A stretch of 64,000 bases of DNA from Vibrio aphrogenes. Lineage in GTDB: Bacteria > Pseudomonadota > Gammaproteobacteria > Enterobacterales > Vibrionaceae. The notes below the pieces were generated by a model. That model made no database searches. It had not been told where the DNA came from and worked only from the letters and a program-made list of their open reading frames with translations. The stretch's first letter is position 1; each line of letters begins with the position of its first letter. This document shows positions 1 through 8,895 of the stretch, piece by piece. The stretch is from positions 1,831,619 through 1,895,618 of the forward strand of contig NZ_AP018689.1 of the NCBI RefSeq assembly GCF_002157735.2. The letters are read 5' to 3'. The position numbers were made by a program, and so were the translations under genes.

Positions 1-44
1 TCAATAGGTAGGATATCCGCCGGAGCTTCAGTACGAATTTGCAT
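1..44 (-). CDS. GNAT-family N-acetyltransferase, N-terminal fragment
   Basis: An ATG at position 44 on the minus strand opens a frame reading MQIRTEAPADILPI and runs off the window edge. The opening resembles YhbS-type GNAT acetyltransferases, and yhbS neighbours ubiT/ubiUV in enterobacteria. Only about 14 residues are visible, so both the start and the family are inferred mainly from context. Confidence 0.45.
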   Translation of the reverse strand, partial: MQIRTEAPADILPI

Positions 45-306
45 GGTCAGTCTCATCATAATTAAGAAAATGAAGGGCAAGATTCTATACTGAATTTACC
101 CTCGAATGTCATTTTTCTTATTGTAATTGAATACGAAGATTGAAAACGATACCTCGCCTCAATTTTCATTATCCCCATCATACTCATTAGAGCGTCAGAA
201 ATTGTCTAAAAAAGACTTGAGAACCAGGGTATAATTCTATTATAAGCCTTTGTTCTACAATCAATAATGAGCAGCTAATGAGTACACTTGGGATCAGGCC
301 AACGCT

Positions 307-819
307 TTAGGCTAGCACTTCTTTTGTCGCCGGCTGACTCATTCCTTTTTGCACAAAATTCGCCAGTTGCTCCATGCATTGCGTGACCGGTTTAGGTAAA
401 GAATCTAAATCTAAGCTGTCCATTAAGTTTTTCACTTCTAGTCCAAGCTCAGTATCCCCTTCAATCTTTAAACGACGTTGGAAAAATAACGTATCAGGAT
501 CTTCTTTGCGCCCTGCAATTAATACCAGATCATTAAGAGTGCCTGAAAAGCTGACATCTTGTGACTGTGGCGACTGTGAAACAATCAGTTTTTCATCTTG
601 ATAACTGATCATCCAGCTTAAGTTCAGGTCTGAGATTGACACTTTTAACCAACGATCTTGTAAAAACTCAAAATCACCATCTTCTAAAGCTTCATGAAAG
701 ACACGCTGTAATCCTTCTAATAACACTTTATTATGCACAGACTGAGGGATCAGCTTGGCAGGAATAGACATCAGTGACGCAGCGTTCATCACCAGTTTAG
801 AATGAAGACTCGAAAGCAT
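307..819 (-). CDS. ubiT: Ubiquinone anaerobic biosynthesis accessory factor UbiT (SCP2 domain)
   Basis: A 170-residue protein of the YhbT/UbiT family. Residues about 35-140 form a sterol-carrier-protein-2-like lipid-binding domain, with the W-x-I-S-Y segment and the lysine/arginine-rich 'FFQRRLKIEGDTELGL' strand typical of SCP2 proteins. In E. coli UbiT binds ubiquinone intermediates and is needed, with UbiU and UbiV, for oxygen-independent ubiquinone synthesis. The ATG has a strong GGAGG five bases upstream. It is divergent from ubiUV across about 200 bp, the arrangement seen in E. coli. No signal peptide is visible. No FNR site is evident in the shared upstream region. Confidence 0.9.
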   Translation of the reverse strand: MLSSLHSKLVMNAASLMSIPAKLIPQSVHNKVLLEGLQRVFHEALEDGDFEFLQDRWLKVSISDLNLSWMISYQDEKLIVSQSPQSQDVSFSGTLNDLVLIAGRKEDPDTLFFQRRLKIEGDTELGLEVKNLMDSLDLDSLPKPVTQCMEQLANFVQKGMSQPATKEVLA

Positions 820-1016
820 AATACCTCCACATAAAAGCCACTACTTTACTTATTCAAAACAAATTATCTCTGTGTTGCGTCAAAAAAAGCACTCAATTCT
901 GATAAAAAACCACTTTATGGGTAGGGATAACCAACGTAAACCTGCCTTATATCAATTTTCTAGGCAATGAATCCCATAAAATGACGTTCATCATATTATT
1001 AATAAGGTAAGTCAGG

Positions 1017-2030
1017 ATGGAACTACTGTGCCCTGCAGGCAATTTACCTGCGCTCAAAACAGCTATCGATTGTGGAGCGGATGCTGTTTATATTGGATTC
1101 AAAGATGATACCAACGCGCGACACTTTGCTGGGCTTAACTTTAACGACAAAAAACTCGACAAGGCGGTCGACTATGTGCATGACCATAAGAAAAAAATCC
1201 ATGTCGCTTTAAATACTTTTGCCCACCCAAATGGCTTTGAACGCTGGACTAATGCCGTTGATAAAGCCGCAGATTTAGGGGTTGATGCTCTGATTGTTGC
1301 TGATATCGCCTTACTCGATTATGCGGCAAAACGTTACCCTGAAATGGAACTGCATTTATCGGTACAAGCATCTGCGACCAACAGTGCCGCTATTCAATAC
1401 TACGCGAATAATTTCAATGTAAAACGCGTTGTATTACCTCGTGTACTTTCAATGCATCAAGTCAAACAGTTATCACGCAACATCCCACAAGGGGTTGAAC
1501 TTGAAGTGTTTGCTTTTGGCAGTTTATGCATTATGTCTGAAGGGCGTTGTTACCTTTCTTCTTATTTAACGGGCGAATCTCCAAATACGGTTGGCGCGTG
1601 CTCTCCGGCTAAATATGTACGCTGGCAAGAAACTGAACATGGATTAGAATCACGCCTTAATGATATTTTGATTGACCGTTATGGTGACGGTGAGAATGCC
1701 GGTTACCCGACCCTATGCAAAGGCCGCTTTGATATTAACATTACTGGTGAAGAGCAGCGTTATCACGTACTCGAAGAACCTACCAGCCTAAATACTTTAT
1801 CCATGCTCCCCGAGCTATTTGCTGCCAATGTCGCTTCCGTCAAAATTGAAGGTCGTCAACGTAGCCCAGCTTATGTTGAGCAAGTCACCAAAACTTGGCG
1901 TGCTGCGATTGACCGTTATTTGGCTTCTCCTGAGAGCTATCAAGTGCAACCACAATGGAATGCAACGCTTGCCAATGTGTCAGAAGGCACCCAAACCACA
2001 CTCGGTGCTTATCACCGTAAATGGCAGTGA
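1017..2030 (+). CDS. ubiU: Ubiquinone anaerobic hydroxylation protein UbiU (U32 family)
   Basis: A 337-residue U32 'peptidase' family protein, full length and opening MELLCPAGNLPALKTAI. Cys171, Cys178, Cys195 and Cys234 have exactly the spacing of the four 4Fe-4S ligands of E. coli UbiU (169/176/193/232), so the cluster should be present. With UbiV it forms a heterodimer that carries out the O2-independent hydroxylations of the ubiquinone ring, using prephenate as oxygen donor. It is followed after 15 bp by ubiV, clearly as one operon. It is a U32 member by sequence, but biosynthesis rather than proteolysis is the documented role. Confidence 0.94.
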   Translation: MELLCPAGNLPALKTAIDCGADAVYIGFKDDTNARHFAGLNFNDKKLDKAVDYVHDHKKKIHVALNTFAHPNGFERWTNAVDKAADLGVDALIVADIALLDYAAKRYPEMELHLSVQASATNSAAIQYYANNFNVKRVVLPRVLSMHQVKQLSRNIPQGVELEVFAFGSLCIMSEGRCYLSSYLTGESPNTVGACSPAKYVRWQETEHGLESRLNDILIDRYGDGENAGYPTLCKGRFDINITGEEQRYHVLEEPTSLNTLSMLPELFAANVASVKIEGRQRSPAYVEQVTKTWRAAIDRYLASPESYQVQPQWNATLANVSEGTQTTLGAYHRKWQ

Positions 2031-2045
2031 TCAAGGAAATAGACT

Positions 2046-2939
2046 ATGACTCAAGATTCTTCTTTTCAATATTCTCTAGGGCCGATTTTATATTTCTGGC
2101 CGAAACAAGACGTTGAAGCCTTTTACCAACAAGCGAAACATAGCCAAGCAGATATTATCTATCTTGGTGAAGCGGTGTGCTCCAAACGCCGTGAAATGAA
2201 ACCTGCACAATGGTTTGAGATTGCAAAAGACCTCGCGCAATCCGGCAAGCAAGTCGTACTTTCTACGATGGCTTTGTTAGAAGCACCCAGCGAAGTTAAT
2301 GTGATGAAAAAGTACATCGATAATGGTGACTTTGCTATCGAAGCGAATGACGTTTCCGGGATCCAACTCGCTCATCAAGCCAAAGTTCCGTTTGTGGTAG
2401 GAGCCGCCGTTAACACTTACAACGCGCACACCCTTAAATTATTTGCACAACAAGGAATGATTCGTTGGTGTATGCCGGTCGAGCTCTCGCGTGATTGGTT
2501 ACAACAAACCTTACAACAATGCGACACACTAGGTATTCGAAATCAGTTTGAAATTGAAGTGTTCAGCTACGGTTATTTACCACTAGCCTATTCTGCTCGC
2601 TGCTTTACCGCTCGGGCAGAAAATAAAGCCAAAGACGATTGTGAGACTTGTTGTATTAAGTACCCAACCGGAATTCAAGTCAGTAGCCAAGAAGGACAAG
2701 AGGTGTTTAATCTCAATGGCATACAGACTCAATCAGGCTATTGCTACAATTTAGGTAATGATCTTGAAAGCATGAAAGGATTGGTCGATGTTGTGCGCTT
2801 GAGCCCATTAGGTCTTGATACGCTTACTACATTAGCTGACTTTAAAGCTAATGAAGATAACCAACACCGAATCATCACCGATCATAAACAATGTAATGGC
2901 TATTGGCACCAGTTAGCAGGTTTAATTCAAACGCCCTAA
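2046..2939 (+). CDS. ubiV: Ubiquinone anaerobic hydroxylation protein UbiV (U32 family)
   Basis: A 297-residue U32-family protein, partner of UbiU. Cys45, Cys186, Cys199 and Cys203 match the spacing of the E. coli UbiV cluster ligands (39/180/193/197). The extra Cys202 next to Cys203 gives a CETCC motif. AAGGAAA precedes the ATG. The gene ends before a bidirectional hairpin shared with convergent nlpI. UbiU-UbiV acts in anaerobic ubiquinone synthesis, which fits a facultative anaerobe. Confidence 0.93.
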   Translation: MTQDSSFQYSLGPILYFWPKQDVEAFYQQAKHSQADIIYLGEAVCSKRREMKPAQWFEIAKDLAQSGKQVVLSTMALLEAPSEVNVMKKYIDNGDFAIEANDVSGIQLAHQAKVPFVVGAAVNTYNAHTLKLFAQQGMIRWCMPVELSRDWLQQTLQQCDTLGIRNQFEIEVFSYGYLPLAYSARCFTARAENKAKDDCETCCIKYPTGIQVSSQEGQEVFNLNGIQTQSGYCYNLGNDLESMKGLVDVVRLSPLGLDTLTTLADFKANEDNQHRIITDHKQCNGYWHQLAGLIQTP

Positions 2940-3052
2940 TTGACGATCAGCACCCGAGTTCCCATTCTCGCTGCATGCCAACGAAAGAATCAAGGTCTAT
3001 CAGCAGTCAACAATAATGGGCAATTAAGGATAATAAGTATTCAATGGAAATA

Positions 3053-3084
3053 AATAAAGGCCTCACATTAGAGGCCTTTATTTT
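3053..3084. terminator. Bidirectional terminator between ubiV and nlpI
   Basis: AAATAAAGGCCTC-ACATTA-GAGGCCTTTATTTT: a GC-centred stem with A-run and T-run on either side, able to end both ubiUV (+) and nlpI (-) transcripts. Confidence 0.8.
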
Positions 3085-3146
3085 AAGTTTCTATTTACGC
3101 GCTAAGTTTCTATTTACGCACTAAGTTTCATTTACGCACTAAGTTT
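3085..3146. repeat. Tandem 18-19 bp repeat covering the nlpI stop codon
   Basis: AAGTTT begins at 3085, 3104, 3123 and 3141. The units between are AAGTTTCTATTTACGC(G/A)CT twice and one copy lacking a T. The copy at 3123-3146 carries the last codons and the TAA of nlpI; the other copies lie just downstream and each repeats a TAA. Confidence 0.75.
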
Positions 3147-4115
3147 AGGCGCTCGGTATACTTGCTGTGGACGATTATTCGATTCCTGAGGCTCTTGGCT
3201 TCCTTTCGTGGCGTCACTTTTTTGTTCCGCTGCTTCTTGGGCACGTTCGGTTTGAATCGCTTTAAAAATACGTCCCAACTCTAAGAACGCATAACGGTGC
3301 TCTGAAAACTCGTACACATTCATTGATATCGCTAACTTATACAAAGCAATAGCATTGGAGTAATCTCCTTTGTATTGATAATCCTTAGCCAGATAAAAAT
3401 ACAGTTCTGTCAGTTTTTGGGCTAATTCAACATTATTTTGAGTACCCATCGCCACCGATTCTAGAATGTCATTTTGATTCACATGACCTAAAGTCATCGC
3501 CACCAATTGCCATCCCCATTGTTCGTCTTTCTCTTGATAATGCTGCTCAAGATGCTCTAGCGCTTTTTGCTCATCCATTTCACGTTCAATGTAAAATAAC
3601 CATAATGCTCGATAGGGATCGCTGGGATCTTTATCATAGTTACTTTGCATATCTTGTAATGCTAACGGAATACGCTCAGCATAATACAAAGCAATGGCTC
3701 GATTGCGCTCCGCATACTCATTATTAGGATCGAGCTCTAGGCTGGAATCAAAGGCATCAAACGCCGAATCGTAGTCACTCATTTGAGTATAATAAACACC
3801 CAACACATTAAAAACTTCAGATTGCGCCGGATTCAGTTTTAACGATGTTTCATAATCTAAACGCGCCAGATCAGCCATCCCAACACTATCAAGGTAACGT
3901 CCTCGCTCAGCAAACATCTGAGCACGTACGCTAGTACTGACTTCTTTGCGCATAACTAATTGGTTAAGGCGAGCGATCTGCAGCTCTTGTTGAACCGAAG
4001 GTTGCAAAGGAATTGCTAACGGCGGATAAACAAATGAATTTGAAGAATTACCTTGATTTGCACACCCGAATAAAAAGAAAGCGCTCATCAAGCTTAACCA
4101 TTTAAAATATTTCAC
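3132..4115 (-). CDS. nlpI: Outer-membrane lipoprotein NlpI (TPR protein)
   Basis: A 327-residue lipoprotein: signal peptide with lipobox LFGC and acylated Cys18, then TPR repeats at about residues 60-165 (for example 'VFNVLGVYYTQMSDYDSAF', 'AERNRAIALYYAERIPLAL'). In E. coli NlpI is an adaptor that scaffolds peptidoglycan hydrolases and brings Prc protease to MepS. It lies upstream of pnp here, whereas in E. coli nlpI follows pnp. The start is GTG with AGGAG about ten bases upstream. Compared with the 294-residue E. coli protein, the C-terminus carries a polar Q/E/S-rich tail. The last codons are in a tandem repeat. Confidence 0.88.
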   Translation of the reverse strand: MKYFKWLSLMSAFFLFGCANQGNSSNSFVYPPLAIPLQPSVQQELQIARLNQLVMRKEVSTSVRAQMFAERGRYLDSVGMADLARLDYETSLKLNPAQSEVFNVLGVYYTQMSDYDSAFDAFDSSLELDPNNEYAERNRAIALYYAERIPLALQDMQSNYDKDPSDPYRALWLFYIEREMDEQKALEHLEQHYQEKDEQWGWQLVAMTLGHVNQNDILESVAMGTQNNVELAQKLTELYFYLAKDYQYKGDYSNAIALYKLAISMNVYEFSEHRYAFLELGRIFKAIQTERAQEAAEQKSDATKGSQEPQESNNRPQQVYRAPKLSA

Positions 4116-4283
4116 GAATTCCGTGCTCCTTTTCCGCCGACCTTACTCTGCACTTTAACGCTCAAAGTAATAACCAGTCCAATAAACTAATGTTCAATAT
4201 ACACTTTGTTTCCATGACTCACCAACTATTCCTCAGTGAGCATCTTTGTCCGACTTAACGTCATTACCCATCTTTATTTTAGG

Positions 4284-4313
4284 CAAAAAAAAGAGGAGCC
4301 GTAGCCCCTCTTT
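4284..4313 (-). terminator. pnp terminator
   Basis: On the minus strand GAGGGGC-TACG-GCTCCTC forms a 7-bp stem (one G-T pair) with a UACG tetraloop, followed by eight T residues just after the pnp stop codon. Confidence 0.85.
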
Positions 4314-4337
4314 TATCAAGCGTTATGTTGAGACAAC

Positions 4338-6455
4338 TTATTCAGCTGATGGTTCAACTGCTGTTTCTTCCGTTTTCTCGACAGCTTCTTTCATACTTAG
4401 ACGTACGCGACCTTGGCGGTCAATTTCAAGTACTTTAACTTGAACTTCTTGACCTTCAGATAGGTAGTCAGACACCTTCTCAATACGCTTATCTGCAATT
4501 TGAGAAATGTGTACTAGGCCATCTTTGCCAGGAAGAATCGTAACGAATGCACCAAAATCAGCAAGACGAGCGACTTTACCTGTGTAGATACGGCCAACTT
4601 CAACTTCTGCAGTAATTTCTTCGATACGACGGATCGCTTCTTTCGCAGCTTCACCTTCAGTTGCTGCAATCTTGATGGTGCCATCATCTTCGATTTCGAT
4701 GGTTGTGCCAGTTTCTTCAGTTAGAGCACGAATTACCGCACCACCTTTACCAATCACATCTTTGATTTTCTCAGCCGAGATCTTCATGGTGTGAATGCGT
4801 GGCGCAAATTCAGAAATCTCTTCACGAGCACCAGAAATCGCTTCATCCATTACGCTTAGGATGTGCTTACGCGCGCCTTGAGCTTGGTTAAGCGCAATTT
4901 GCATGATTTCTTTAGTGATACCTTCAATTTTGATATCCATTTGTAGCGCAGTGATACCTTCATTCGTACCGGCTACTTTAAAGTCCATATCACCAAGGTG
5001 GTCTTCGTCACCTAGGATGTCAGAAAGTACAACGAAATCGTCGCCTTCTTTTACAAGACCCATCGCGATACCCGCAACAGAAGATTTAATTGGCACACCG
5101 GCATCCATAAGAGCAAGAGACGTACCACAAACCGATGCCATTGAAGATGAACCATTAGATTCTGTGATTTCCGATACTACACGAACGGTGTATGGGAACT
5201 CTTCAACTGATGGCATTACCGCTTGGATACCACGTTTTGCTAATTTACCGTGACCAATTTCACGACGCTTAGGAGAACCAACGAAACCAGTTTCACCTAC
5301 ACAGTATGGAGGGAAGTTGTAGTGTAGAAGGAAGTTGTCTTTCTTCTCACCTAGTAGGCTATCGATGATTTGTGCATCACGTTGTGTGCCAAGCGTTGCT
5401 GTTACAAGCGCCTGAGTTTCACCACGTGTAAATAATGCAGAACCGTGAGTACGTGGTAATACACCTGTACGAACGTCTAGTGCACGAACCATGTCTTTTT
5501 CACGACCATCGATACGTGGGTTACCTGCAATGATGCGGCTACGTACTACGGTTTTTTCTAAATCGTGGAAGATAGTGTGAACTTCTTTTAAGTTCAACTC
5601 TTCGTTTTCAGCCAATAGCGCTTCATTGACTTCTGCTGCGATTTCGTGAATACGGTCGTAACGAGCCATCTTCTCTGTGATTTGGTAAGCATCGATCAAT
5701 TTTGCTTCAGCCAGTTCAGCAATCTTGTTTTTAAGCTCAGTGTTTTCTGCTGGAGCAACCCAATCCCATGCTGGTGTTGCCACTTCTGCTGCAAATTCAT
5801 TGATAGCAGAAATGACCGTTTGTTGTTGATCATGACCGTAAACAACTGCTGCTAGCATTTCTTCTTCAGTTAGGTTGTCTGCTTCTGACTCAACCATTAA
5901 TACCGCACTTTCAGTACCTGCAACCACAAGGTCAAGCTTAGAGTTTTCTAGCTCTTTTTCACTTGGGTTAAGCACTAATTGACCGTCAATGTGACCTACA
6001 CGAGCCGCACCGATTGGACCATTAAATGGTACACCAGAGATGGCTAGTGCTGCAGACGTACCGATCATAGTGATGATGTCTGGAGAGATATTCGGGTTTG
6101 CAGATACAACCGTTGCAATAACCTGAACTTCGTTTTTGAATGCATCAGGGAAAAGTGGACGGATTGGACGGTCAATCAGACGTGCAATCAGCGTTTCGCC
6201 TTCAGAAGGACGACCTTCACGCTTGAAGAAACCACCAGGGATTTTACCTGCAGCGTAAGTACGTTCTTGGTAGTTTACCGTTAGAGGGAAGAAGTCTTGG
6301 CCTTCAACCGCTTCTTTTTTGGCTACAACTGAAACAAAAACAGAAGTGTCATCCATGCTAGCCATAACAGCTGCAGTAGCTTGACGAGCAATAACACCCG
6401 TTTCTAGAGTAATGGTATGATTACCGTATTGAAATTTCTTTACGATTGGATTCAC
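4338..6455 (-). CDS. pnp: Polyribonucleotide nucleotidyltransferase (PNPase)
   Basis: A 705-residue PNPase, full length. It has two RNase PH-like domains (about 1-210 and 310-540, the second with the catalytic '[10 protein letters not shown]' segment), a KH domain near 555-615 ('IGKGGAVIR') and a C-terminal S1 domain near 620-690. It degrades RNA 3'-5' by phosphorolysis and is part of the degradosome. The start is GTG ([11 protein letters not shown] follows), eight bases after AAGGA. The last residues are glutamate-rich. It sits downstream of rpsO in the classical rpsO-pnp order. A long hairpin in its leader suggests RNase III/PNPase autoregulation. Confidence 0.97.
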   Translation of the reverse strand: MNPIVKKFQYGNHTITLETGVIARQATAAVMASMDDTSVFVSVVAKKEAVEGQDFFPLTVNYQERTYAAGKIPGGFFKREGRPSEGETLIARLIDRPIRPLFPDAFKNEVQVIATVVSANPNISPDIITMIGTSAALAISGVPFNGPIGAARVGHIDGQLVLNPSEKELENSKLDLVVAGTESAVLMVESEADNLTEEEMLAAVVYGHDQQQTVISAINEFAAEVATPAWDWVAPAENTELKNKIAELAEAKLIDAYQITEKMARYDRIHEIAAEVNEALLAENEELNLKEVHTIFHDLEKTVVRSRIIAGNPRIDGREKDMVRALDVRTGVLPRTHGSALFTRGETQALVTATLGTQRDAQIIDSLLGEKKDNFLLHYNFPPYCVGETGFVGSPKRREIGHGKLAKRGIQAVMPSVEEFPYTVRVVSEITESNGSSSMASVCGTSLALMDAGVPIKSSVAGIAMGLVKEGDDFVVLSDILGDEDHLGDMDFKVAGTNEGITALQMDIKIEGITKEIMQIALNQAQGARKHILSVMDEAISGAREEISEFAPRIHTMKISAEKIKDVIGKGGAVIRALTEETGTTIEIEDDGTIKIAATEGEAAKEAIRRIEEITAEVEVGRIYTGKVARLADFGAFVTILPGKDGLVHISQIADKRIEKVSDYLSEGQEVQVKVLEIDRQGRVRLSMKEAVEKTEETAVEPSAE

Positions 6456-6495
6456 GTAAAATTCCTTAATTTTGAGTTTAAAGATGAGCTCTCAT

Positions 6496-6611
6496 TCACT
6501 TTACCAATCGCGACTAATAGCAACATTTTCATATTTCAGCACACCGCCCAAAATAAAAAACCTTGTTATTAGTCGCGACCTTCATGGTCGACATCGGTGA
6601 CTGTAAAGTGA
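6496..6611 (-). promoter_or_regulatory. pnp leader hairpin, probable RNase III site
   Basis: Long paired arms lie just upstream of the pnp start: 6508-6519 (TCGCGACTAATA) is the exact reverse complement of 6567-6578, and 6496-6504 pairs with 6603-6611 (TCACTTTAC/GTAAAGTGA). In E. coli the pnp leader forms such a duplex, RNase III cuts it and PNPase then represses its own synthesis. The fold is seen; the function is by analogy. Confidence 0.7.
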
Positions 6612-6740
6612 TAGAGGTATGATCAATCTTCACTATTTCAGCAAAGAACTAACCAAACGAGGCATAGTATAAACTAGGTGAGGCAAAAAGTCTTATCTTG
6701 CAGGGTAATAAGCTGGGATCAACACAAGAATTTAAACAAC

Positions 6741-6766
6741 AAAAAAGGAGCCGAAGCTCCTTTTTT
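6741..6766 (-). terminator. rpsO terminator
   Basis: AAAAAAGGAGC-CGAA-GCTCCTTTTTT: a perfect 5-bp GC stem with flanking A and T runs, usable in both directions, 85 bases after rpsO. Confidence 0.85.
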
Positions 6767-6850
6767 GGTATCTGTTTAATTATTTCGGCGACTCATCGCC
6801 ATCATGCATAAACCAATACTTCTAATCTTGGTACTAAACCAAACGACGAA

Positions 6851-7120
6851 TTAACGACGTAGACCTAGACGTTGGATTAGTGCGAAGTAACGCTCTAGAT
6901 CTTTACCTTTTAGGTAATCTAGAAGTTTACGACGACGAGAAACCATACGTAGAAGACCGCGACGGCTGTGGTGGTCTTGTTTGTGGTTAGCGAAGTGGCC
7001 TTGTAGGTGGTTGATAGAAGCAGTAAGTAGTGCTACTTGAACTTCTGGTGAACCTGTATCGCCTTCAGCTTGTGCGTATTCTGCAACGATTGCTGCTTTA
7101 GTTTCTGCATTCAGAGACAT
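6851..7120 (-). CDS. rpsO: 30S ribosomal protein S15
   Basis: An 89-residue S15, the usual length, with the family core '[18 protein letters not shown]' and the RNA-binding '[22 protein letters not shown]' helix. It binds the 16S rRNA central domain early in 30S assembly. GGAGAG lies upstream of the ATG. It has its own promoter and is followed by a terminator before pnp. In E. coli S15 represses its own translation through a leader pseudoknot; the short leader here was not folded. Confidence 0.98.
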   Translation of the reverse strand: MSLNAETKAAIVAEYAQAEGDTGSPEVQVALLTASINHLQGHFANHKQDHHSRRGLLRMVSRRRKLLDYLKGKDLERYFALIQRLGLRR

Positions 7121-7194
7121 AATGCTCTCCTAATTAAGAGTAGTTTATAAAATGTGTCAGCCAATCTCTGATTCAGCCGACACGCGAAGCGCGG

Positions 7195-7223
7195 ATTATA
7201 GATGAACGGAATCGCAAAAGCAA
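7195..7223 (-). promoter_or_regulatory. rpsO sigma-70 promoter
   Basis: On the minus strand TTGCTT (7218-7223), 17-bp spacer, TATAAT (7195-7200), then a GC-rich discriminator (CCGCGC), as expected for a growth-rate controlled ribosomal promoter. Confidence 0.75.
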
Positions 7224-7239
7224 AGAGTTTCACATCTAT

Positions 7240-7309
7240 CGTTGCTCGTTGCTCGTTGCTCGTTGCTCGTTGCTCGTTGCTCGTTGCTCGTTGCTCGTTG
7301 CTCGTTGCT
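7240..7309. repeat. Heptamer tandem repeat, ten copies of CGTTGCT
   Basis: Ten uninterrupted perfect copies of CGTTGCT, followed by CGAGGTAA. The array ends 16 bp upstream of the rpsO -35 box. It is intergenic, and such arrays can change copy number by slippage. Confidence 0.95.
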
Positions 7310-7369
7310 CGAGGTAAGTTTTATGTGATTGGCTAACCTGTCAACTACCACAGACCGCTTTTTCGATAT

Positions 7370-7400
7370 ACGAGAAGCGAAGCGCCCGAGCCACGAGAGT
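7370..7400. repeat. Copy of dispersed GC-rich repeat element
   Basis: Carries ACGAGAAGCGAAGCGCCC (7370-7387), identical over 18 bp to 32303-32320, followed by CGAGCCACGAGA, close to the arm of the inverted repeat at 58424-58436. Confidence 0.7.
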
Positions 7401-7433
7401 CGATATCCTAGGAACTGGAAATAACTTCCGCTC

Positions 7434-8369
7434 TTACCTAAATACCACTAAACGCTTTGGCGCCACTTTTCCATCATCATCAATGTGTGCCACACCAATG
7501 AAAGTACGCTCAGGCCCCATCGTCATGCGAACAACACCTTCTGTCGGTGCGCCTGCAATCTGTACTGGCTGACCGTGCTGCACAAAATCGGCCACAGAAG
7601 GAATCATATTCACTTCAGGCAAGTCTTGTACCGCGGTGTCCATAGGTAACAAAAGTGGGTCCAATAGTTCACGTGGCTCAATCTCTTGCTCTCGAGCTTG
7701 CTCTAAAAGCGCTTCTAATTGCTCAAGAGTAACCATTTTTTCGTATGGGTAATGCGAGACACCAATACGACGAAGGTAAGTCACATGAGCGCCACAACCA
7801 AGCATTTCACCTAGGTCATCGACGATAGTTCGAATATAAGTCCCTTTGGAGCAATGGACTTCCATTTCAACTTCTTGACCTTCAAAGCGGAGGAGATTGA
7901 TCTCAAAAACCGTAATTTTACGCGACTCACGAGGTACTTCGATGCCTTGACGCGCATATTCATACAAAGGCTTACCTTGGTATTTTAAAGCCGAAAACAT
8001 CGAAGGTATTTGATCGGTAGTACCACGAAACTTGGCAATACAACGCTCAAGTAGGCCACGATCTACCTTCACTTCACGAGTCTGTACCACTTCACCGTCA
8101 GAATCTGAGGTATCGGTACGTTCACCCAATTTAGCAATAACGCGATAACGTTTATCTGAGTCGAGCAAAAATTGCGAAAACTTAGTCGCTTCGCCTAGGC
8201 AAATCGGTAGCATCCCGGTAGCCAATGGATCTAAGGCACCAGTATGACCGGCCTTCTCAGCAAAATAGATACGTTTCACTTTTTGCAACGCATCATTCGA
8301 ACTAATACTGGTTGGCTTATCTAATAATAAAACGCCGTCAATAGGACGACCACGACGTCTACGAGCCAT
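7434..8369 (-). CDS. truB: tRNA pseudouridine(55) synthase TruB
   Basis: A 311-residue TruB. The catalytic Asp is in '[16 protein letters not shown]' (about residues 42-57), preceded by the '[14 protein letters not shown]' motif, and a C-terminal PUA-like domain is at about 250-311. It makes pseudouridine 55 in the T loop of tRNAs. The ATG overlaps the rbfA TAA by one base (TAATG), so the two are translationally coupled. Confidence 0.97.
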   Translation of the reverse strand: MARRRRGRPIDGVLLLDKPTSISSNDALQKVKRIYFAEKAGHTGALDPLATGMLPICLGEATKFSQFLLDSDKRYRVIAKLGERTDTSDSDGEVVQTREVKVDRGLLERCIAKFRGTTDQIPSMFSALKYQGKPLYEYARQGIEVPRESRKITVFEINLLRFEGQEVEMEVHCSKGTYIRTIVDDLGEMLGCGAHVTYLRRIGVSHYPYEKMVTLEQLEALLEQAREQEIEPRELLDPLLLPMDTAVQDLPEVNMIPSVADFVQHGQPVQIAGAPTEGVVRMTMGPERTFIGVAHIDDDGKVAPKRLVVFR

Positions 8370-8770
8370 TACTCTTCTCCTTCGTCCTCACGACCAGCTT
8401 CTTTTTTGCGTAAATTATCTTTGCTAACGACTTCACTCACTAGGTTAGACATACGCATACCTTCAACTAAGGTATTATCATAAGTAAAACGAACTTCTGG
8501 GGTTAAACGTAAACGAATACGTTTCCCTAAAGCCATACGAACAGCCACTTCATGTTCTTTTAAAGCAGCAAGGCTCGATTCAGGGGTCTGCTCACCGACA
8601 CATAAGAAAGTCACAAAGACTTTTGCATAAGCTAGGTCACGAGAGACTTCCACATCTGAAATGGTCACCATCCCAATACGTGAATCGCGAACATCACGTT
8701 GTAAAATCGAAGCCAGTTCTTTTTGTAATTGTTGTGCAACACGTTGTGCACGACTAAATTCTTTTGACAT
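8369..8770 (-). CDS. rbfA: 30S ribosome-binding factor RbfA
   Basis: Start chosen at the ATG at 8770 ([20 protein letters not shown]), which matches the family N-terminus; a GTG four codons upstream is possible but unlikely. The product is 133 residues with a KH-type fold and '[16 protein letters not shown]' in the core. RbfA acts late in 16S rRNA maturation and helps at low temperature. Co-directional between infB and truB in the nusA operon, overlapping truB by one base. Confidence 0.94.
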   Translation of the reverse strand: MSKEFSRAQRVAQQLQKELASILQRDVRDSRIGMVTISDVEVSRDLAYAKVFVTFLCVGEQTPESSLAALKEHEVAVRMALGKRIRLRLTPEVRFTYDNTLVEGMRMSNLVSEVVSKDNLRKKEAGREDEGEE

Positions 8771-8895
8771 ATCTTTTCTCACATCTGTGGATTTAAAATA
8801 AAACCCTTATACAGAAAGAATGGGGAGCAACGAGGCTCCCCATGGTGTATTTAACAACCGTTAGTCAGATACCCGTTAAGGTAACAAGACTGTGA

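Larger units (their letters stand above)
6456..6850. other. rpsO-pnp intergenic region (395 bp)
   Basis: Holds the rpsO terminator at 6741-6766, the pnp leader hairpin at 6496-6611 and a possible pnp -10 box (TATACT on the minus strand near 6670). I found no good -35 for it, so a separate pnp promoter is uncertain. No gene is seen. Confidence 0.55.
7121..7433. other. truB-rpsO intergenic region (313 bp) with promoter and repeats
   Basis: Contains the rpsO promoter (7195-7223), ten copies of a heptamer (7240-7309) and a GC-richer element at 7370-7400 that recurs elsewhere in the window. No terminator with a clear T-run was seen behind truB, and no gene. Confidence 0.7.

Noticed and set aside
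820..1016. FNR site expected between ubiT and ubiU
   Set aside because: No sequence close to TTGAT-N4-ATCAA is present; TATCAATTTT and TTCTGATAAA are only half matches.
7240..7309. Possible CRISPR or protein-coding repeat
   Set aside because: A perfect 7-bp period has no spacers and gives no extended coding frame with a start and SD.
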